This document shows, in pieces, positions 47,957 through 56,155 of a stretch of DNA of 64,000 nt (position 1 is its first letter; every line of letters begins with the position of its first letter). Under the pieces are notes generated by a model. That model saw nothing but the letters and a program-made list of their open reading frames with translations, made no database searches and had not been told where the DNA came from. Position numbers and translations under genes: made by a program. Origin of the DNA: Hymenobacter aranciens (GTDB lineage Bacteria > Bacteroidota > Bacteroidia > Cytophagales > Hymenobacteraceae); contig NZ_JAUQSY010000013.1 of the NCBI RefSeq assembly GCF_030580865.1, forward strand, positions 1-64,000, written 5' to 3'.

Positions 47957-48385
47957 ATGCCCTACAAACTCCTCCTCATCCCCCTCGCTCCGTTCCTCTT
48001 CGTCGGCTTCTGGTGCCTTATCTGCCAGCTCATTGCCCGGCAGGCCTGGCGCCAGCTCGCCACCCATTATCTGGCCACCACGCACCCACCCGGCCAGTCG
48101 TTCGGGCTGGGGCAGGCCACTGTGGGCGGCGTGCGCTACAAAAATGCCGTGCGCGCCAGCGTGTCGCCGCAGGGGCTGGGGCTGGCGGTGCTGTTTTTCT
48201 TCCGGGCCGGGCATCCGCCGGTGCTCATTCCCTGGGCCGCTTTGGGCCCGCTCCGCGCCGAAACCTCCCTGTGGGCCACCTTCTACACCACCACCATCCA
48301 GCTGCCCACCGGCGAGCTGATACCCCTGCAATTCAGCGCCGACGCGCTGGCCGCCGCCCTGCGCCCCCAGCTGCCCCCGGCCTGA
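47957..48385 (+). CDS. Hypothetical membrane-anchored protein
   Basis: 142 residues from ATG 47957. One N-terminal membrane helix (LLLIPLAPFLFVGFWCLICQ) is followed by a small beta-rich domain (SFGLGQATVGGVRYKNAVRA, then VLIPWAALGPLRAET). No known family. It begins 34 bases after the last unit of array 1, so the array is effectively its upstream region. An upstream in-frame extension would translate the array and is rejected. Confidence 0.6.
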   Translation: MPYKLLLIPLAPFLFVGFWCLICQLIARQAWRQLATHYLATTHPPGQSFGLGQATVGGVRYKNAVRASVSPQGLGLAVLFFFRAGHPPVLIPWAALGPLRAETSLWATFYTTTIQLPTGELIPLQFSADALAAALRPQLPPA

Positions 48386-48491
48386 AAACAACCTCAACCA
48401 CAGCCCGCCGCCGGTAAGTTTTTTCCGGCGAAATCACCTCCCGCCCCGTAAGCCCCGGTAGTTCTTCCTTTCCACTTCCCCATCCCAACCT

Positions 48492-49145
48492 ATGGACCCC
48501 TACCAAACCTCCCGCGCCGCCGCCGACCACTACGCCCGCAACACCCAGCCCGCCCGCTACGCCCGCCGCTCCGGCACCCTCGGCGGCCTGCTCGGCGGCA
48601 TCGGCAAAGCCAGCACCGTCCAGAAAGTAGTGGGCGGCGCCCTGCTCGCCTTCGGCGTCGGCCTGCTGCTCAGCCGCAAAGCCAAAACCCTGGGCACCGC
48701 CACCCCCAGCGCCCCCGCCGAAGCCCTGCACGAGCTCCTGCTCTTCGTCAACGACCGCGTGGCCGGCTACGAGCGCGCCGTCGAGCACAGCCAGGACGCC
48801 GAGCTGCGCGGCTACTACAAGCAGCTTGTCAGCCAGAGCCAGCAGTTTGCCGGCCAGCTCAATACCTACCTTACCCAGGCCGGCAGCGAGCGCGAAACCA
48901 GCACCACCGTCAAGGGCAAGCTCTACCGCGCCTTCATGGACGCCGGGGCCACCCTCACCGGCCACGACGATGCCGCCATCCTCGCCGCCAACATCCACGG
49001 CGAAACCTGGGCCTTCAAAGCCTACACCGAAGCCCTCGCCGACCCCACCCTCACCGGCGCCGCCCGCCTCGAAGTAGCCCGCCAGCACGGCCTCTCGCAG
49101 GAAACCCTCAAGCGCCTCGAAAAGCTGGCCGAGAAGGCCGAATAG
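48492..49145 (+). CDS. PA2169/DUF2383-family four-helix-bundle protein
   Basis: 217 residues. A Gly-rich hydrophobic segment (TVQKVVGGALLAFGVGLLLS, about 42-61) could be a membrane anchor. It is followed by a ferritin-like four-helix domain with ALHELLLFVNDRVAGYERA, ELRGYYKQLVSQSQQFAGQL and HDDAAILAANIHGE. Members of this family occur with stress and membrane proteins and have no settled function. The last helix ends KRLEKLAEKAE. Confidence 0.8.
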   Translation: MDPYQTSRAAADHYARNTQPARYARRSGTLGGLLGGIGKASTVQKVVGGALLAFGVGLLLSRKAKTLGTATPSAPAEALHELLLFVNDRVAGYERAVEHSQDAELRGYYKQLVSQSQQFAGQLNTYLTQAGSERETSTTVKGKLYRAFMDAGATLTGHDDAAILAANIHGETWAFKAYTEALADPTLTGAARLEVARQHGLSQETLKRLEKLAEKAE

Positions 49146-49151
49146 CACGGG

Positions 49152-49179
49152 GTAGAGCCGCAGCATGTTGCGTCTCTAC
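49152..49179. repeat. GAGACGCAA/TTGCGTCTC hairpin, copy 2
   Basis: GTAGAGCCGCA (49152-49162) pairs with TGCGTCTCTAC (49169-49179) with one mismatch. It lies seven bases after the PA2169-family stop. Confidence 0.65.
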
Positions 49180-49185
49180 AACCTG

Positions 49186-49231
49186 AAAAGCCCCGCCAGA
49201 TGCTCGCAAAGGAGCCTCCGGCGGGGCTTTT
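49186..49231. terminator. Terminator between convergent genes
   Basis: AAAAGCCCCGCC (49186-49197) pairs with GGCGGGGCTTTT (49220-49231), with T6 on the plus side. It serves the PA2169-family gene and, on the other strand, the GH43 gene ending at 49248. Confidence 0.85.
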
Positions 49232-49247
49232 TTACTCCCTAAAGTCG

Positions 49248-50240
49248 CTACAGCTTCCGCGCCGCCACGCCCTCGTTGGTAATCTTCACCGGCCGAATCA
49301 GCCCCGCCTTGTCAAATTCCAGCCGGTCGATGCACGTCACCCGGTGGTCGCGGCCCTTGTTATCCAACGGCCGCCGGTGGTACACAATATACCAGTCCTC
49401 CGTGCCTGGCACCTGTATCACCGAGTGATGCCCCGCCCCGGTAGCCACCGCCGCGTCCTGCTGCAGCACCTTGCCCACCCGCCGGAACGGCCCCAGCGGC
49501 GAATCGGCCACGGCATACGCCACCGAGTAGTCCGGCTTGCCCCAGTCGCCCTCCGACCACATGAAGTAATACCGTCCCCCGCGCCGGAACATCGTCGGCC
49601 CCTCCACATAGTGCTCGGGCGTGATTTCCTTAAAAGTCGAGCCGTCCGGAAAGGGCAGCAGCCCCGTAAAATCCGGCTTCAGCCGCGCCACGTTGCAGTG
49701 CGACCACCCCCCATAAAACAGGTAGTACTGCCCGTCCTTATCCTGAAACACATACTGGTCAATCGGCTGCGCCCCGTTCTCAATCGTGCCCACCAGCGGC
49801 TTCCCCAGGTAGTCCTTGAAAGGCCCCTCCGGCCGCGCCGCCACCGCCACCCCGATGCCGCCCACCTCGCCCTTGTGCACATCATTGGCCCCGAAAAACA
49901 GGTAGTATTTCCCATCCTTCCGCACCACGGCCGGCGCCCACAGTGCCCGCCGCGCCCACTTCACGCTGGCCGTGTCCACAATGCGCGGGTGCTTCGTCCA
50001 GTGCACCAAGTCGGGCGACGAAAACGCATCGAAGTACACCTGCTCGTCAAACGCCGCCGAATAAGTCGGGTAAATCCAGTACGTCTTGTCGAAGATAACG
50101 GCCTCCGGGTCGGCATACCAGCCCGGGAAAACCGGGTTGCCCGCCCGGGCCGGGGCGGTTGGTTTAACCGAAGTCTTTTGCGCAAAAGCCGTCAGCGGCA
50201 GCGCCGCAGCCAGCAGGCCGGTCAGAAGCAGGTGTTTCAT
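49248..50240 (-). CDS. Glycoside hydrolase family 43 protein, secreted
   Basis: 330 residues with a signal peptide (MKHLLLTGLLAAALPLTAFAQ). The five-bladed propeller catalytic set is visible: base D in GWYADPEAVIFD (about 43), the pKa-tuning D in QPIDQYVFQDKDG (about 161) and the acid E in HYVEGPTMFRR (about 214). Such enzymes remove arabinose or xylose side chains from plant polysaccharides; the exact specificity is not clear. It ends with a beta-sandwich-free short tail. It stands alone, without a SusCD pair. Confidence 0.88.
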   Translation of the reverse strand: MKHLLLTGLLAAALPLTAFAQKTSVKPTAPARAGNPVFPGWYADPEAVIFDKTYWIYPTYSAAFDEQVYFDAFSSPDLVHWTKHPRIVDTASVKWARRALWAPAVVRKDGKYYLFFGANDVHKGEVGGIGVAVAARPEGPFKDYLGKPLVGTIENGAQPIDQYVFQDKDGQYYLFYGGWSHCNVARLKPDFTGLLPFPDGSTFKEITPEHYVEGPTMFRRGGRYYFMWSEGDWGKPDYSVAYAVADSPLGPFRRVGKVLQQDAAVATGAGHHSVIQVPGTEDWYIVYHRRPLDNKGRDHRVTCIDRLEFDKAGLIRPVKITNEGVAARKL

Positions 50241-50261
50241 GCCTGCATAAATACAACTAAA

Positions 50262-50368
50262 AGTTATGAGTTAAGAATTATGAGTTTTGAGTCGGGTTCT
50301 AAAATGCAGCCCCAGCCGCTTTAACCCCAACTCAAAACTCATAATTCTTAATTCATAACTCATAACTC
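50262..50368. repeat. ATGAGTT-family palindromic repeat, copy C
   Basis: The left arm 50262-50292 and right arm 50330-50367 pair almost perfectly, apart from a seven-base extra unit on the right. The right edge overlaps the stop codon of the NmrA-like gene. Confidence 0.88.
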
Positions 50369-51281
50369 AAGCCAGTACCTCCCGCACCGTCGTCCATCGG
50401 ATGCCCGGGTACCGGTCATTGTCCAGTGGCTCCCGCAGCTTGGCCTGCCCGCTCAGCATGTTGTGCAGGTATTGCATCCCCTGCCACGGCGGAAACACCT
50501 CGTCGTGGGCCGGCATCAGGGCCCGCGTCACCTTAATCATGCCGCCCAGCAGCCCCAGGCCGCCCACCCGCAGCAGCTTGTAGTCCTGTCCCGTAGCCTC
50601 GCTGGCCGCCCGCCGCAGGTCCCGAATGGTAGCCACCTCGCCCGCAATGCGCAGGGTGCGCGGCGTATCCGCATCCAGCGCCGCGGCCGCCGTGTACTCG
50701 GCCGTGTTGCGCATAGTCGTAAAGTCCAGCGGCTGGTCGGCGTCGCCCCAATACACCACGCGGCGCGGCCCACTCAGCACCACTGGCGCCTGCCCCGTCA
50801 GCAAGTCCGTAAACATGCCATTAAGAATCGAAGTCGCCCGAATCGGCGCCGCATCCAGCCGCTCCTGAAACTCCCGCCGCAAGTCAAAGTTCCGGTTCGC
50901 GCCCTCCGGCAAATCCGCAAACTCGGCCGAAAAATCCGACGGAATAAAGCGCGGTACGCCCGCCGCCACGGCCGCTTCCAGCAACCGCGTCTGCGCCTCC
51001 ACGATAATCCCGCGCAGCCCCGACAAGGCCGACACCACGCAGCCAGCGCCCGCGCAGGCCCGCGTCAGCTCGCTCACGTTGTCCAAGTCAACCTCCACAA
51101 TTTCCACCCCTTGCAGCCGCAGCGACTCGGCTTCGGCCCTGTGGGCGCTTTCGGGGCGTACCAAGGCGCGCACCGTGCCCCCGCGCTGGCGCAGGTAGTG
51201 GGCAATGAGCAAACCCAGGGCGCCGGTTGCGCCGGCCAGTGCGATAGGAGCGGGAGAGGAAATAGGGGAGGAGGGAGTCAT
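50367..51281 (-). CDS. NmrA-like NAD(P)-binding protein
   Basis: 304 residues from ATG 51281 (MTPSSPISS). The Rossmann motif LAGATGALGLLIAHYL and the strand ALVRPES point to NADP(H) binding. The phenylcoumaran/isoflavone reductase-like block VPRFIPSDFSAEF near residue 125 is typical of the NmrA/IFR group. The product could be a reductase or a redox-sensing regulator. Upstream in-frame codons lie within a hairpin (51294-51333) and are excluded. Confidence 0.8.
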   Translation of the reverse strand: MTPSSPISSPAPIALAGATGALGLLIAHYLRQRGGTVRALVRPESAHRAEAESLRLQGVEIVEVDLDNVSELTRACAGAGCVVSALSGLRGIIVEAQTRLLEAAVAAGVPRFIPSDFSAEFADLPEGANRNFDLRREFQERLDAAPIRATSILNGMFTDLLTGQAPVVLSGPRRVVYWGDADQPLDFTTMRNTAEYTAAAALDADTPRTLRIAGEVATIRDLRRAASEATGQDYKLLRVGGLGLLGGMIKVTRALMPAHDEVFPPWQGMQYLHNMLSGQAKLREPLDNDRYPGIRWTTVREVLA

Positions 51282-51293
51282 CAGGAAAAAGAA

Positions 51294-51416
51294 ATTGCCG
51301 GGTAATAGGCTGACGCGCCTGTTACCCGGCAATCGCCCGAAAGGTTATCCGGACAGACGCGCGGAATTGGTATTCCGCGCGTCCAAACGTCTTTACTCGC
51401 GGAATACCAATTCCGC
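51294..51416. repeat. Two hairpins upstream of the NmrA-like gene
   Basis: ATTGCCGGGTAA (51294-51305) pairs with TTACCCGGCAAT (51322-51333), with an inner AGGC/GCCT. Then GCGGAATTGGTATTCCGCG (51361-51379) pairs with 51398-51416; each arm is itself nearly self-complementary. No gene lies between. Confidence 0.8.
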
Positions 51417-51420
51417 ACTA

Positions 51421-52176
51421 CTACCCGCCAAACACCTTGCGCAGCAGCGCCGTCGTCCGCGCCACCGGATTCTCCCGAATGTTGGCCTCCTCCTGCGCCA
51501 CCAGCACAAATAGTCCATCGATGGCCTTGCCGGTAGCGTATTTATTAAGGTCCGTTTCCACGGGCGTCACCAGCGGAATCATATTGTAGCGGGTGCTCAA
51601 ATCGGAGTAGTAGCGCGTGGCGCCTACCTTATCAAGGCTCTGCTGGATGATGGGCTGGAAGGCCGTAGTAAGCTGCGCCGTAGTGGTGCGCTTGAGGTAC
51701 TGCGTGGCGGCGTCCTTCTGTCCCGTCAGGATATTCCACACGTCCGAAAACGTCAGGCTCTTAACCGCCGACAGGAAAATCGGCTTCGCTTTCTGGGCCG
51801 CATCCTCGGCCCCGCGGTTCAGCGACAGCTCAAACTTATCGACTTGGCTGCCCAGCCCAATGCGGCGCAAAGTCGTGGCCACCTTCTGCGCATCGGGCGG
51901 AAAAGGAATGCGAATCAGGCTATTCAGATTAAAGCCGTCTACTTTCGACGCCTGGTCGGCGCCCTTGGTGATGCCCTGAATAAGCGCCTCCTTGAGCCCG
52001 CTGGCCGCCTCGGTACTGCTTACTTTCGAGGTCGTGGTCGTCGTGGTTTTCCTGGTGGTCTTGATGGTCGTGGGCAGTGAGAAGCCCCCGATTTTGGGCA
52101 GGCTAAACTGGGCCGAAGCACTCGAAACAGTGCCGAAAAACGCTATTGCAAGTAGGAGCAGGGAAGGAGTTTTCAT
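51421..52176 (-). CDS. DUF4197 family secreted protein
   Basis: 251 residues. A signal peptide (MKTPSLLLLAIAFFGTVSSA) and a Thr-rich linker (about 35-55) precede a helical domain with the DUF4197 pattern: AASGLKEALIQGITKGAD, GFNLNSLIRIPFPPDAQKV, FELSLNRGAEDAA and YATGKAIDGLFVLVAQEE. Function is unknown. It stands alone between hairpins and a gene in the other direction. Confidence 0.88.
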   Translation of the reverse strand: MKTPSLLLLAIAFFGTVSSASAQFSLPKIGGFSLPTTIKTTRKTTTTTTSKVSSTEAASGLKEALIQGITKGADQASKVDGFNLNSLIRIPFPPDAQKVATTLRRIGLGSQVDKFELSLNRGAEDAAQKAKPIFLSAVKSLTFSDVWNILTGQKDAATQYLKRTTTAQLTTAFQPIIQQSLDKVGATRYYSDLSTRYNMIPLVTPVETDLNKYATGKAIDGLFVLVAQEEANIRENPVARTTALLRKVFGG

Positions 52177-52380
52177 CGGATAAAGGAGTAGAAAGTGAAG
52201 CAGCCGGCCCAGCCTGAATGCAAGTCCGGTGCCTGATAACTGCCCGGCCCCGCGCCGTATTCCCGGCGCTCTACCAAGAGCTGCCTTTCACCGACCAAGC
52301 CCCGCATTCAGCCGCCCGAAAGCCGGGGGCCTAACCTTGCCGTTTGCTCATCCGTTGAACCGCTACTTACCCATTTCCCC

Positions 52381-53211
52381 ATGAAAAAACTTCTTCCCTT
52401 CGCTCTCACGGCCACCCTCGCGCTGGGTAGCGCCCCCGCCACCCAGGCCCAAAAAGCCCCCTCGCCTTACAAAACCAGCTTTGCCGTCGACGGCTCCATT
52501 ATCCTCGGCGAGGGCCTACTCAGCGGTCTGGGCCTCTACCTAGTGCAGCAGAAGAGTGGCCTGAATGAGGCCGGGCAAGCCCTGCTCAACAAAAACGACG
52601 TGCCGAAAATCGACCGATGGTCGGCCGGCTGGTACAGCGACGACTGGCAGCTGGCCAGCGACCTGGGCTGCTATCCCACGCTGGTAATTGCCCCCGCCCT
52701 GCTGGCCCTCAACGATAACGTGCGCGGCCGCTACGGCCAGATGCTGGGCCTCTACGTGCAAACCGTGCTGGGCGCCGATGCCCTCTTCACGATGAGCGTG
52801 GGCACCACCACCCGCTACCGGCCTTACCTCTACGGCACGGAGGGCGGCAGTGGCCGCGGCGGCAAAATTGCCACCAACTCGTTCTTTGCCGGCCACACGG
52901 CCCACACCGCCGCCGCCACCTTCTTCGCCGCCAAGGCCATGCACGACTTCAACCCCGGCTACCAGGGCGAGGCCTTCGTGTGGACGGCCGCGGCCGCCGT
53001 GCCGGCCTTTGTGGCTTATTCGCGCATCAAGGCCGGCAAGCACTTCCTCACCGACAACCTCGTGGGCTACACCGTGGGTGCCGGCCTGGGCATCCTGGTG
53101 CCCCAGCTCCACAAAACCGGTGAGAAAATGGGCGCCTCGCTCGTGCCCATCCAGGGCGTCAACGCCAACGGCTACGCCTACAGCGGCCTGCTGCTGACGA
53201 AGAAACTGTAA
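52381..53211 (+). CDS. PAP2-family phosphatase-like protein with altered SGH motif
   Basis: 276 residues with a signal peptide (to about 23). The PAP2 motifs are recognisable: TTRYRPYLYG near 141, NSFFAGHTAHTAAA near 163 and SRIKAGKHFLTD near 213. In the middle motif the usual SGH is AGH, so the serine that contacts phosphate is missing, while both histidines and the arginines remain. It may still be an envelope lipid phosphatase with changed activity. TAACCTTGCC upstream (about 52331) is a possible -7 box. Confidence 0.8.
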   Translation: MKKLLPFALTATLALGSAPATQAQKAPSPYKTSFAVDGSIILGEGLLSGLGLYLVQQKSGLNEAGQALLNKNDVPKIDRWSAGWYSDDWQLASDLGCYPTLVIAPALLALNDNVRGRYGQMLGLYVQTVLGADALFTMSVGTTTRYRPYLYGTEGGSGRGGKIATNSFFAGHTAHTAAATFFAAKAMHDFNPGYQGEAFVWTAAAAVPAFVAYSRIKAGKHFLTDNLVGYTVGAGLGILVPQLHKTGEKMGASLVPIQGVNANGYAYSGLLLTKKL

Positions 53212-53212
53212 A

Positions 53213-53290
53213 GAGTTATGAGTTACGAATTATGAGTTTTGAGTTGAGCGTTCAATCAACTCAAAACTCATAATTCGTAACTCATAACTC
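53213..53290. repeat. ATGAGTT-family palindromic repeat, copy D (perfect)
   Basis: The 35-base arms 53213-53247 and 53256-53290 are fully complementary around an eight-base loop. This is the best preserved copy of the family. It starts one base after the PAP2 stop and ends just before the stop of the convergent gene. Confidence 0.93.
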
Positions 53291-53294
53291 ATTT

Positions 53295-54068
53295 TCACGC
53301 TTCCCGCACGAAGCGAATCAGCTCGCGCACCTGGTTAAGGAAGCGGGCATCTTCGGAGAGCTTGGCGATTTCGGTAGTGGTCTGACGGGTCAGGGCCTCG
53401 TGCTCGCGGGCGTTGCGGCGGGTAAGCTCGTCGAGTTGGTTGTCGAGTTGGGTAAGGCGGTTTTGCAGGGCGTTGAGCAGGCGCTGCCGGGCGGCGGCCT
53501 GCGAGTCCTCGTTGCTTTCGTCGAGCGCGTAGCATAGGGACTCCGTTTGGCTTTCGAGCTCCTGCACGCGGGTGCGCAGCTCCATCACATCTTCGCGGGG
53601 GTACTGAAACTGCTGGACCATGTTGCGCAAACGGCTGCTGAGGTGCTCGTAGGCCCGCTGGGCCGGGCGGGCGAAGGTGAGGGCCAGCGCCGCGATGGCC
53701 GCCGGGTAGCCCACCGCCACCAGCTGTAGCCGTGCCAGCACAAACAGCAGCAGCGCCGTACCCAGGTGCAGCGCAATGGCCAGCCACTTGAAGCGCGAGG
53801 CCAGCCGCCGGGCGTAGGCCACCGATTCTTCGGGCACGGCAATGCCGTTTTCGCGGGAGATGCGGGCCTCCTCCAGCACGTCGAGGGCGGCGAAGTGCGT
53901 GTTCCAGGGCAAAATGGTCACCACGGCTAGCCACCACACAATAGCCACGCCCACCAGCCAGTCAATCAAGCTGCCGACGCCAACGTGCAGCCACTGCAGG
54001 CCAAAAAACGTGAGAAGCACCAGCACCACCAAGGCCACCAGCGAAACGATAAAGCCACCAAACGACAT
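53295..54068 (-). CDS. Membrane protein with C-terminal coiled coil
   Basis: 257 residues from ATG 54068 (MSFGGFIVSLVALVVLVLL). About four membrane helices in the first 145 residues, then a long coiled coil (VMELRTRVQELESQTESL, NRLTQLDNQLDELTRRN). Not assigned to a family. The helical rod could mediate oligomerisation or contact with another membrane protein. The upstream extension to 54128 is not supported by a start signal. Confidence 0.7.
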   Translation of the reverse strand: MSFGGFIVSLVALVVLVLLTFFGLQWLHVGVGSLIDWLVGVAIVWWLAVVTILPWNTHFAALDVLEEARISRENGIAVPEESVAYARRLASRFKWLAIALHLGTALLLFVLARLQLVAVGYPAAIAALALTFARPAQRAYEHLSSRLRNMVQQFQYPREDVMELRTRVQELESQTESLCYALDESNEDSQAAARQRLLNALQNRLTQLDNQLDELTRRNAREHEALTRQTTTEIAKLSEDARFLNQVRELIRFVREA

Positions 54069-54220
54069 AAGAGAGGAAGGAGTAAGGGTAAGAGAAAGTA
54101 GGGGCGCCAGCCGGCCCCGGTTGCCCAACCGAAAAAAAACCAGGGCCAGCTAACAATAAATGTACTGGCTGCCGCCGTTATGGCCGGGCCGTCGGGGCAT
54201 TCGTCCCGCCGGCTTCTCGC

Positions 54221-54985
54221 ATGAAACTCCTGTTTTCGCTCAGTTTGCTGCTGATGACCAGCCTGCGCGGTTGCCTCGCCCAGACACCGCCCGCCGAGGC
54301 CCCCGCCAACCCGCCGCTGACGCCCGCGCCGTACTCGGCCCCGGTGTACCGGGCCACGCTGCACCACTTTGAGGCGCGGCGGCAGCGGCTGGCGGCGCGC
54401 TACAAGCGGGCCACCACACCCGCCGCCCGGGCCGCCCGGCTGGCCGAGGCGCGCACGCTATTCCTGACGGCGCTGGACAGCACCATCTTCCCGGCCTGGG
54501 AGGGCACCGCCTGGGAGTTCTACGGCCAGACCTGGGAGCCGCGCCAGGGAAGCATTGCCTGCGGCTACTTCGTTACCACCACTTTGCACCACGCCGGCCT
54601 GCGCCTGCAGCGCACCCTGCTGGCCAAGCAAACCTCCGAAACCATCATCAAAAACCTGTGCACTGAAACCCACATCCACCGCTACCGGGGCCTGAGCCGG
54701 ACGGACTTTGTGCAGCAGGTGCGGCAGCAGGGCCCGGGCCTCTACGTGGTGGGGCTCGATTTCCACGTGGCCTTCCTGCGGGTGCGCGAGGGCGGCGCCG
54801 TGCAGATGGTGCATTCCACTTACCTCGACCCCGGGACCGTGGTGCGCGAAGCGGCTGAGGGCAGCGAGGCGCTGGTATCGAACTACCGGGTGCTGGGCAA
54901 AATATCGGCCGACGATGCACTGCTGCGCAACTGGTTGCTGGGCCGGGCGCTGGTGGCACGCGGGGCCACGGTAAAAGCTGAGTGA
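54221..54985 (+). CDS. Secreted protein, possible NlpC/P60-like cysteine peptidase fold
   Basis: 254 residues with a signal peptide (MKLLFSLSLLLMTSLRGCLA). A Cys in GSIACGYFVTTTLHHAGLRL near 112 and a His in LDFHVAFLRV near 186 have the order and surroundings of a papain-like amidase pair. The family is not certain. The N-terminal helix is Arg/Ala-rich. The stop overlaps an ATGAGTT palindrome. Confidence 0.55.
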   Translation: MKLLFSLSLLLMTSLRGCLAQTPPAEAPANPPLTPAPYSAPVYRATLHHFEARRQRLAARYKRATTPAARAARLAEARTLFLTALDSTIFPAWEGTAWEFYGQTWEPRQGSIACGYFVTTTLHHAGLRLQRTLLAKQTSETIIKNLCTETHIHRYRGLSRTDFVQQVRQQGPGLYVVGLDFHVAFLRVREGGAVQMVHSTYLDPGTVVREAAEGSEALVSNYRVLGKISADDALLRNWLLGRALVARGATVKAE

Positions 54986-55059
54986 GTTATGAGTTTTGAA
55001 TTACGAGTTATGAGTTTTTAACAGGGCAACTCATAACTCATAATTCAAAACTCATAACT
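54984..55059. repeat. ATGAGTT-family palindromic repeat, copy E
   Basis: The arms 54984-55016 and 55028-55059 pair over 32 bases with one wobble and an 11-base loop. It fills the gap between two convergent genes and overlaps both stop codons. Confidence 0.92.
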
Positions 55060-55412
55060 TATTTCACCGGCAGGCTCTGCACCATGCCGTTCACCTTATC
55101 CACCTCGAAGCGGGCGCGGTTGGGCATGCGCTTGGCCCAGTCGGTGCGGGGCACCAGCACCTGCCAGTGCGTGTCCACATCCACCACGCGGGCCGAGTCG
55201 ACGACGTAGAGCTGGGCGTCGGGCTGGCCCTGGAGGTAGCGGGCCACGGCGGCGCGGGCTGCGGCGTGGTCGGTCACGGCTGTGGAGGGGGCGGCGGCTG
55301 GCGGCGCGGCTTCCGTGGTGGGGTTGTCGGTGGTGGTTTCGGTGGCGGCGGGCTGGCAGGCGGCAAACGTGGCGGCCAGCGCCAGCAGCGGCAGGAGGGA
55401 GGAGGTACGCAT
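55059..55412 (-). CDS. Small lipoprotein
   Basis: 117 residues from ATG 55412. The lipobox is AAC near residue 19 (LALAATFAAC). A Thr/Pro/Ala-rich linker of about 25 residues leads to a small alpha-beta domain (AARAAVARYLQGQPDAQLYV and THWQVLVPRTDWAKRMPNR). No known function. An exact TAnnTTTG box is just upstream. Confidence 0.65.
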   Translation of the reverse strand: MRTSSLLPLLALAATFAACQPAATETTTDNPTTEAAPPAAAPSTAVTDHAAARAAVARYLQGQPDAQLYVVDSARVVDVDTHWQVLVPRTDWAKRMPNRARFEVDKVNGMVQSLPVK

Positions 55413-55417
55413 AAGTG

Positions 55418-55425
55418 CAAAGCTA
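55418..55425 (-). promoter_or_regulatory. -7 box for the small lipoprotein gene
   Basis: The minus strand reads TAGCTTTG, five bases upstream of the start codon. No -33 element is at the right distance. The same box sequence occurs at 7231. Confidence 0.5.
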
Positions 55426-55494
55426 GAAACAGTGGGCGTGTACGAGAAGACCAAACAGCCGTTTCTTTGTTTAGCCGCTTACCAATCTGTTTCT

Positions 55495-56121
55495 ATGACT
55501 GCTGAACCCGTTTTGACGCCCGCCCGGCTGGCCGCGGCCTATTCCTACGCCACCTACCGCCAACTTATTGATAACCTGTTGGCCGAAGGCCGCACCACCG
55601 GCCCCAATCAGTCAGAGTCCCTCACGCACTACACCCAGCTGAACGTGCAGCGCATGGAGCGCCTCGACAAAACTACCAAGCTGCTGCCGGAGCTGGCCAC
55701 GGCAGCGGCCCAGGTGCCCGGCCACTACGAGTGGCTCGTCATCACCGAGGGCTGGTGCGGTGATGCGGCCCAAATAGTGCCCGTGCTGGAGGCTGTGGCC
55801 CGGGCCAGCGGCGGCCGCATTCGCACGCACTACCTGCTGCGCGATGAGAACCCCGACCTCATGGACCGCTACCTTACGCGGGGCGGTCGGGCCATCCCGA
55901 AGCTGGTGGTGCTGGCGGCGGATACGTTGATTGAAGTTGCCGAATGGGGCCCCCGCCCGGTTATTGCCCAAACGCTGTATTGGGAGCTCAAAAACCAGCA
56001 CCTGCCTTACGAAGACCTCGCCACGGCCCTGCACACCTGGTATGCCAAAGACAAAACCCGCAGCACCCAGCAGGAGCTGCTGGCGCTACTGCGCAGGCTC
56101 CATTCGCCAGCGGCGGCGTAA
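55495..56121 (+). CDS. Thioredoxin-like fold protein (WCGD type)
   Basis: 208 residues from ATG 55495. A helical N-terminus is followed by a thioredoxin-like domain: strand WLVITEGWCGDAAQIVPVLE with only one of the two CxxC cysteines (WCGD), then IRTHYLLRDENPDLMDRYL and the cis-proline segment GRAIPKLVVL. Members of this thioredoxin_9-like group are common in Bacteroidota and may bind thiols without disulfide exchange. It precedes the GH85 gene by 34 bases, but a functional tie is not obvious. Confidence 0.8.
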   Translation: MTAEPVLTPARLAAAYSYATYRQLIDNLLAEGRTTGPNQSESLTHYTQLNVQRMERLDKTTKLLPELATAAAQVPGHYEWLVITEGWCGDAAQIVPVLEAVARASGGRIRTHYLLRDENPDLMDRYLTRGGRAIPKLVVLAADTLIEVAEWGPRPVIAQTLYWELKNQHLPYEDLATALHTWYAKDKTRSTQQELLALLRRLHSPAAA

Positions 56122-56155
56122 CTTGAGGCACGTTTTACCACCCAATATTTCTTTA

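Noticed and set aside
47589..47958. Array 1 as a CRISPR or as repeat-coding part of the flanking proteins
   Set aside because: Conserved cores are about 8 bases and spacers 12-13, far too short for CRISPR, there are no cas genes, and 20-bp units shift frame.
46765..47958. Longer start for the hypothetical protein at 46765-47508
   Set aside because: The extra 150 residues translate the tandem array and lack any protein character.
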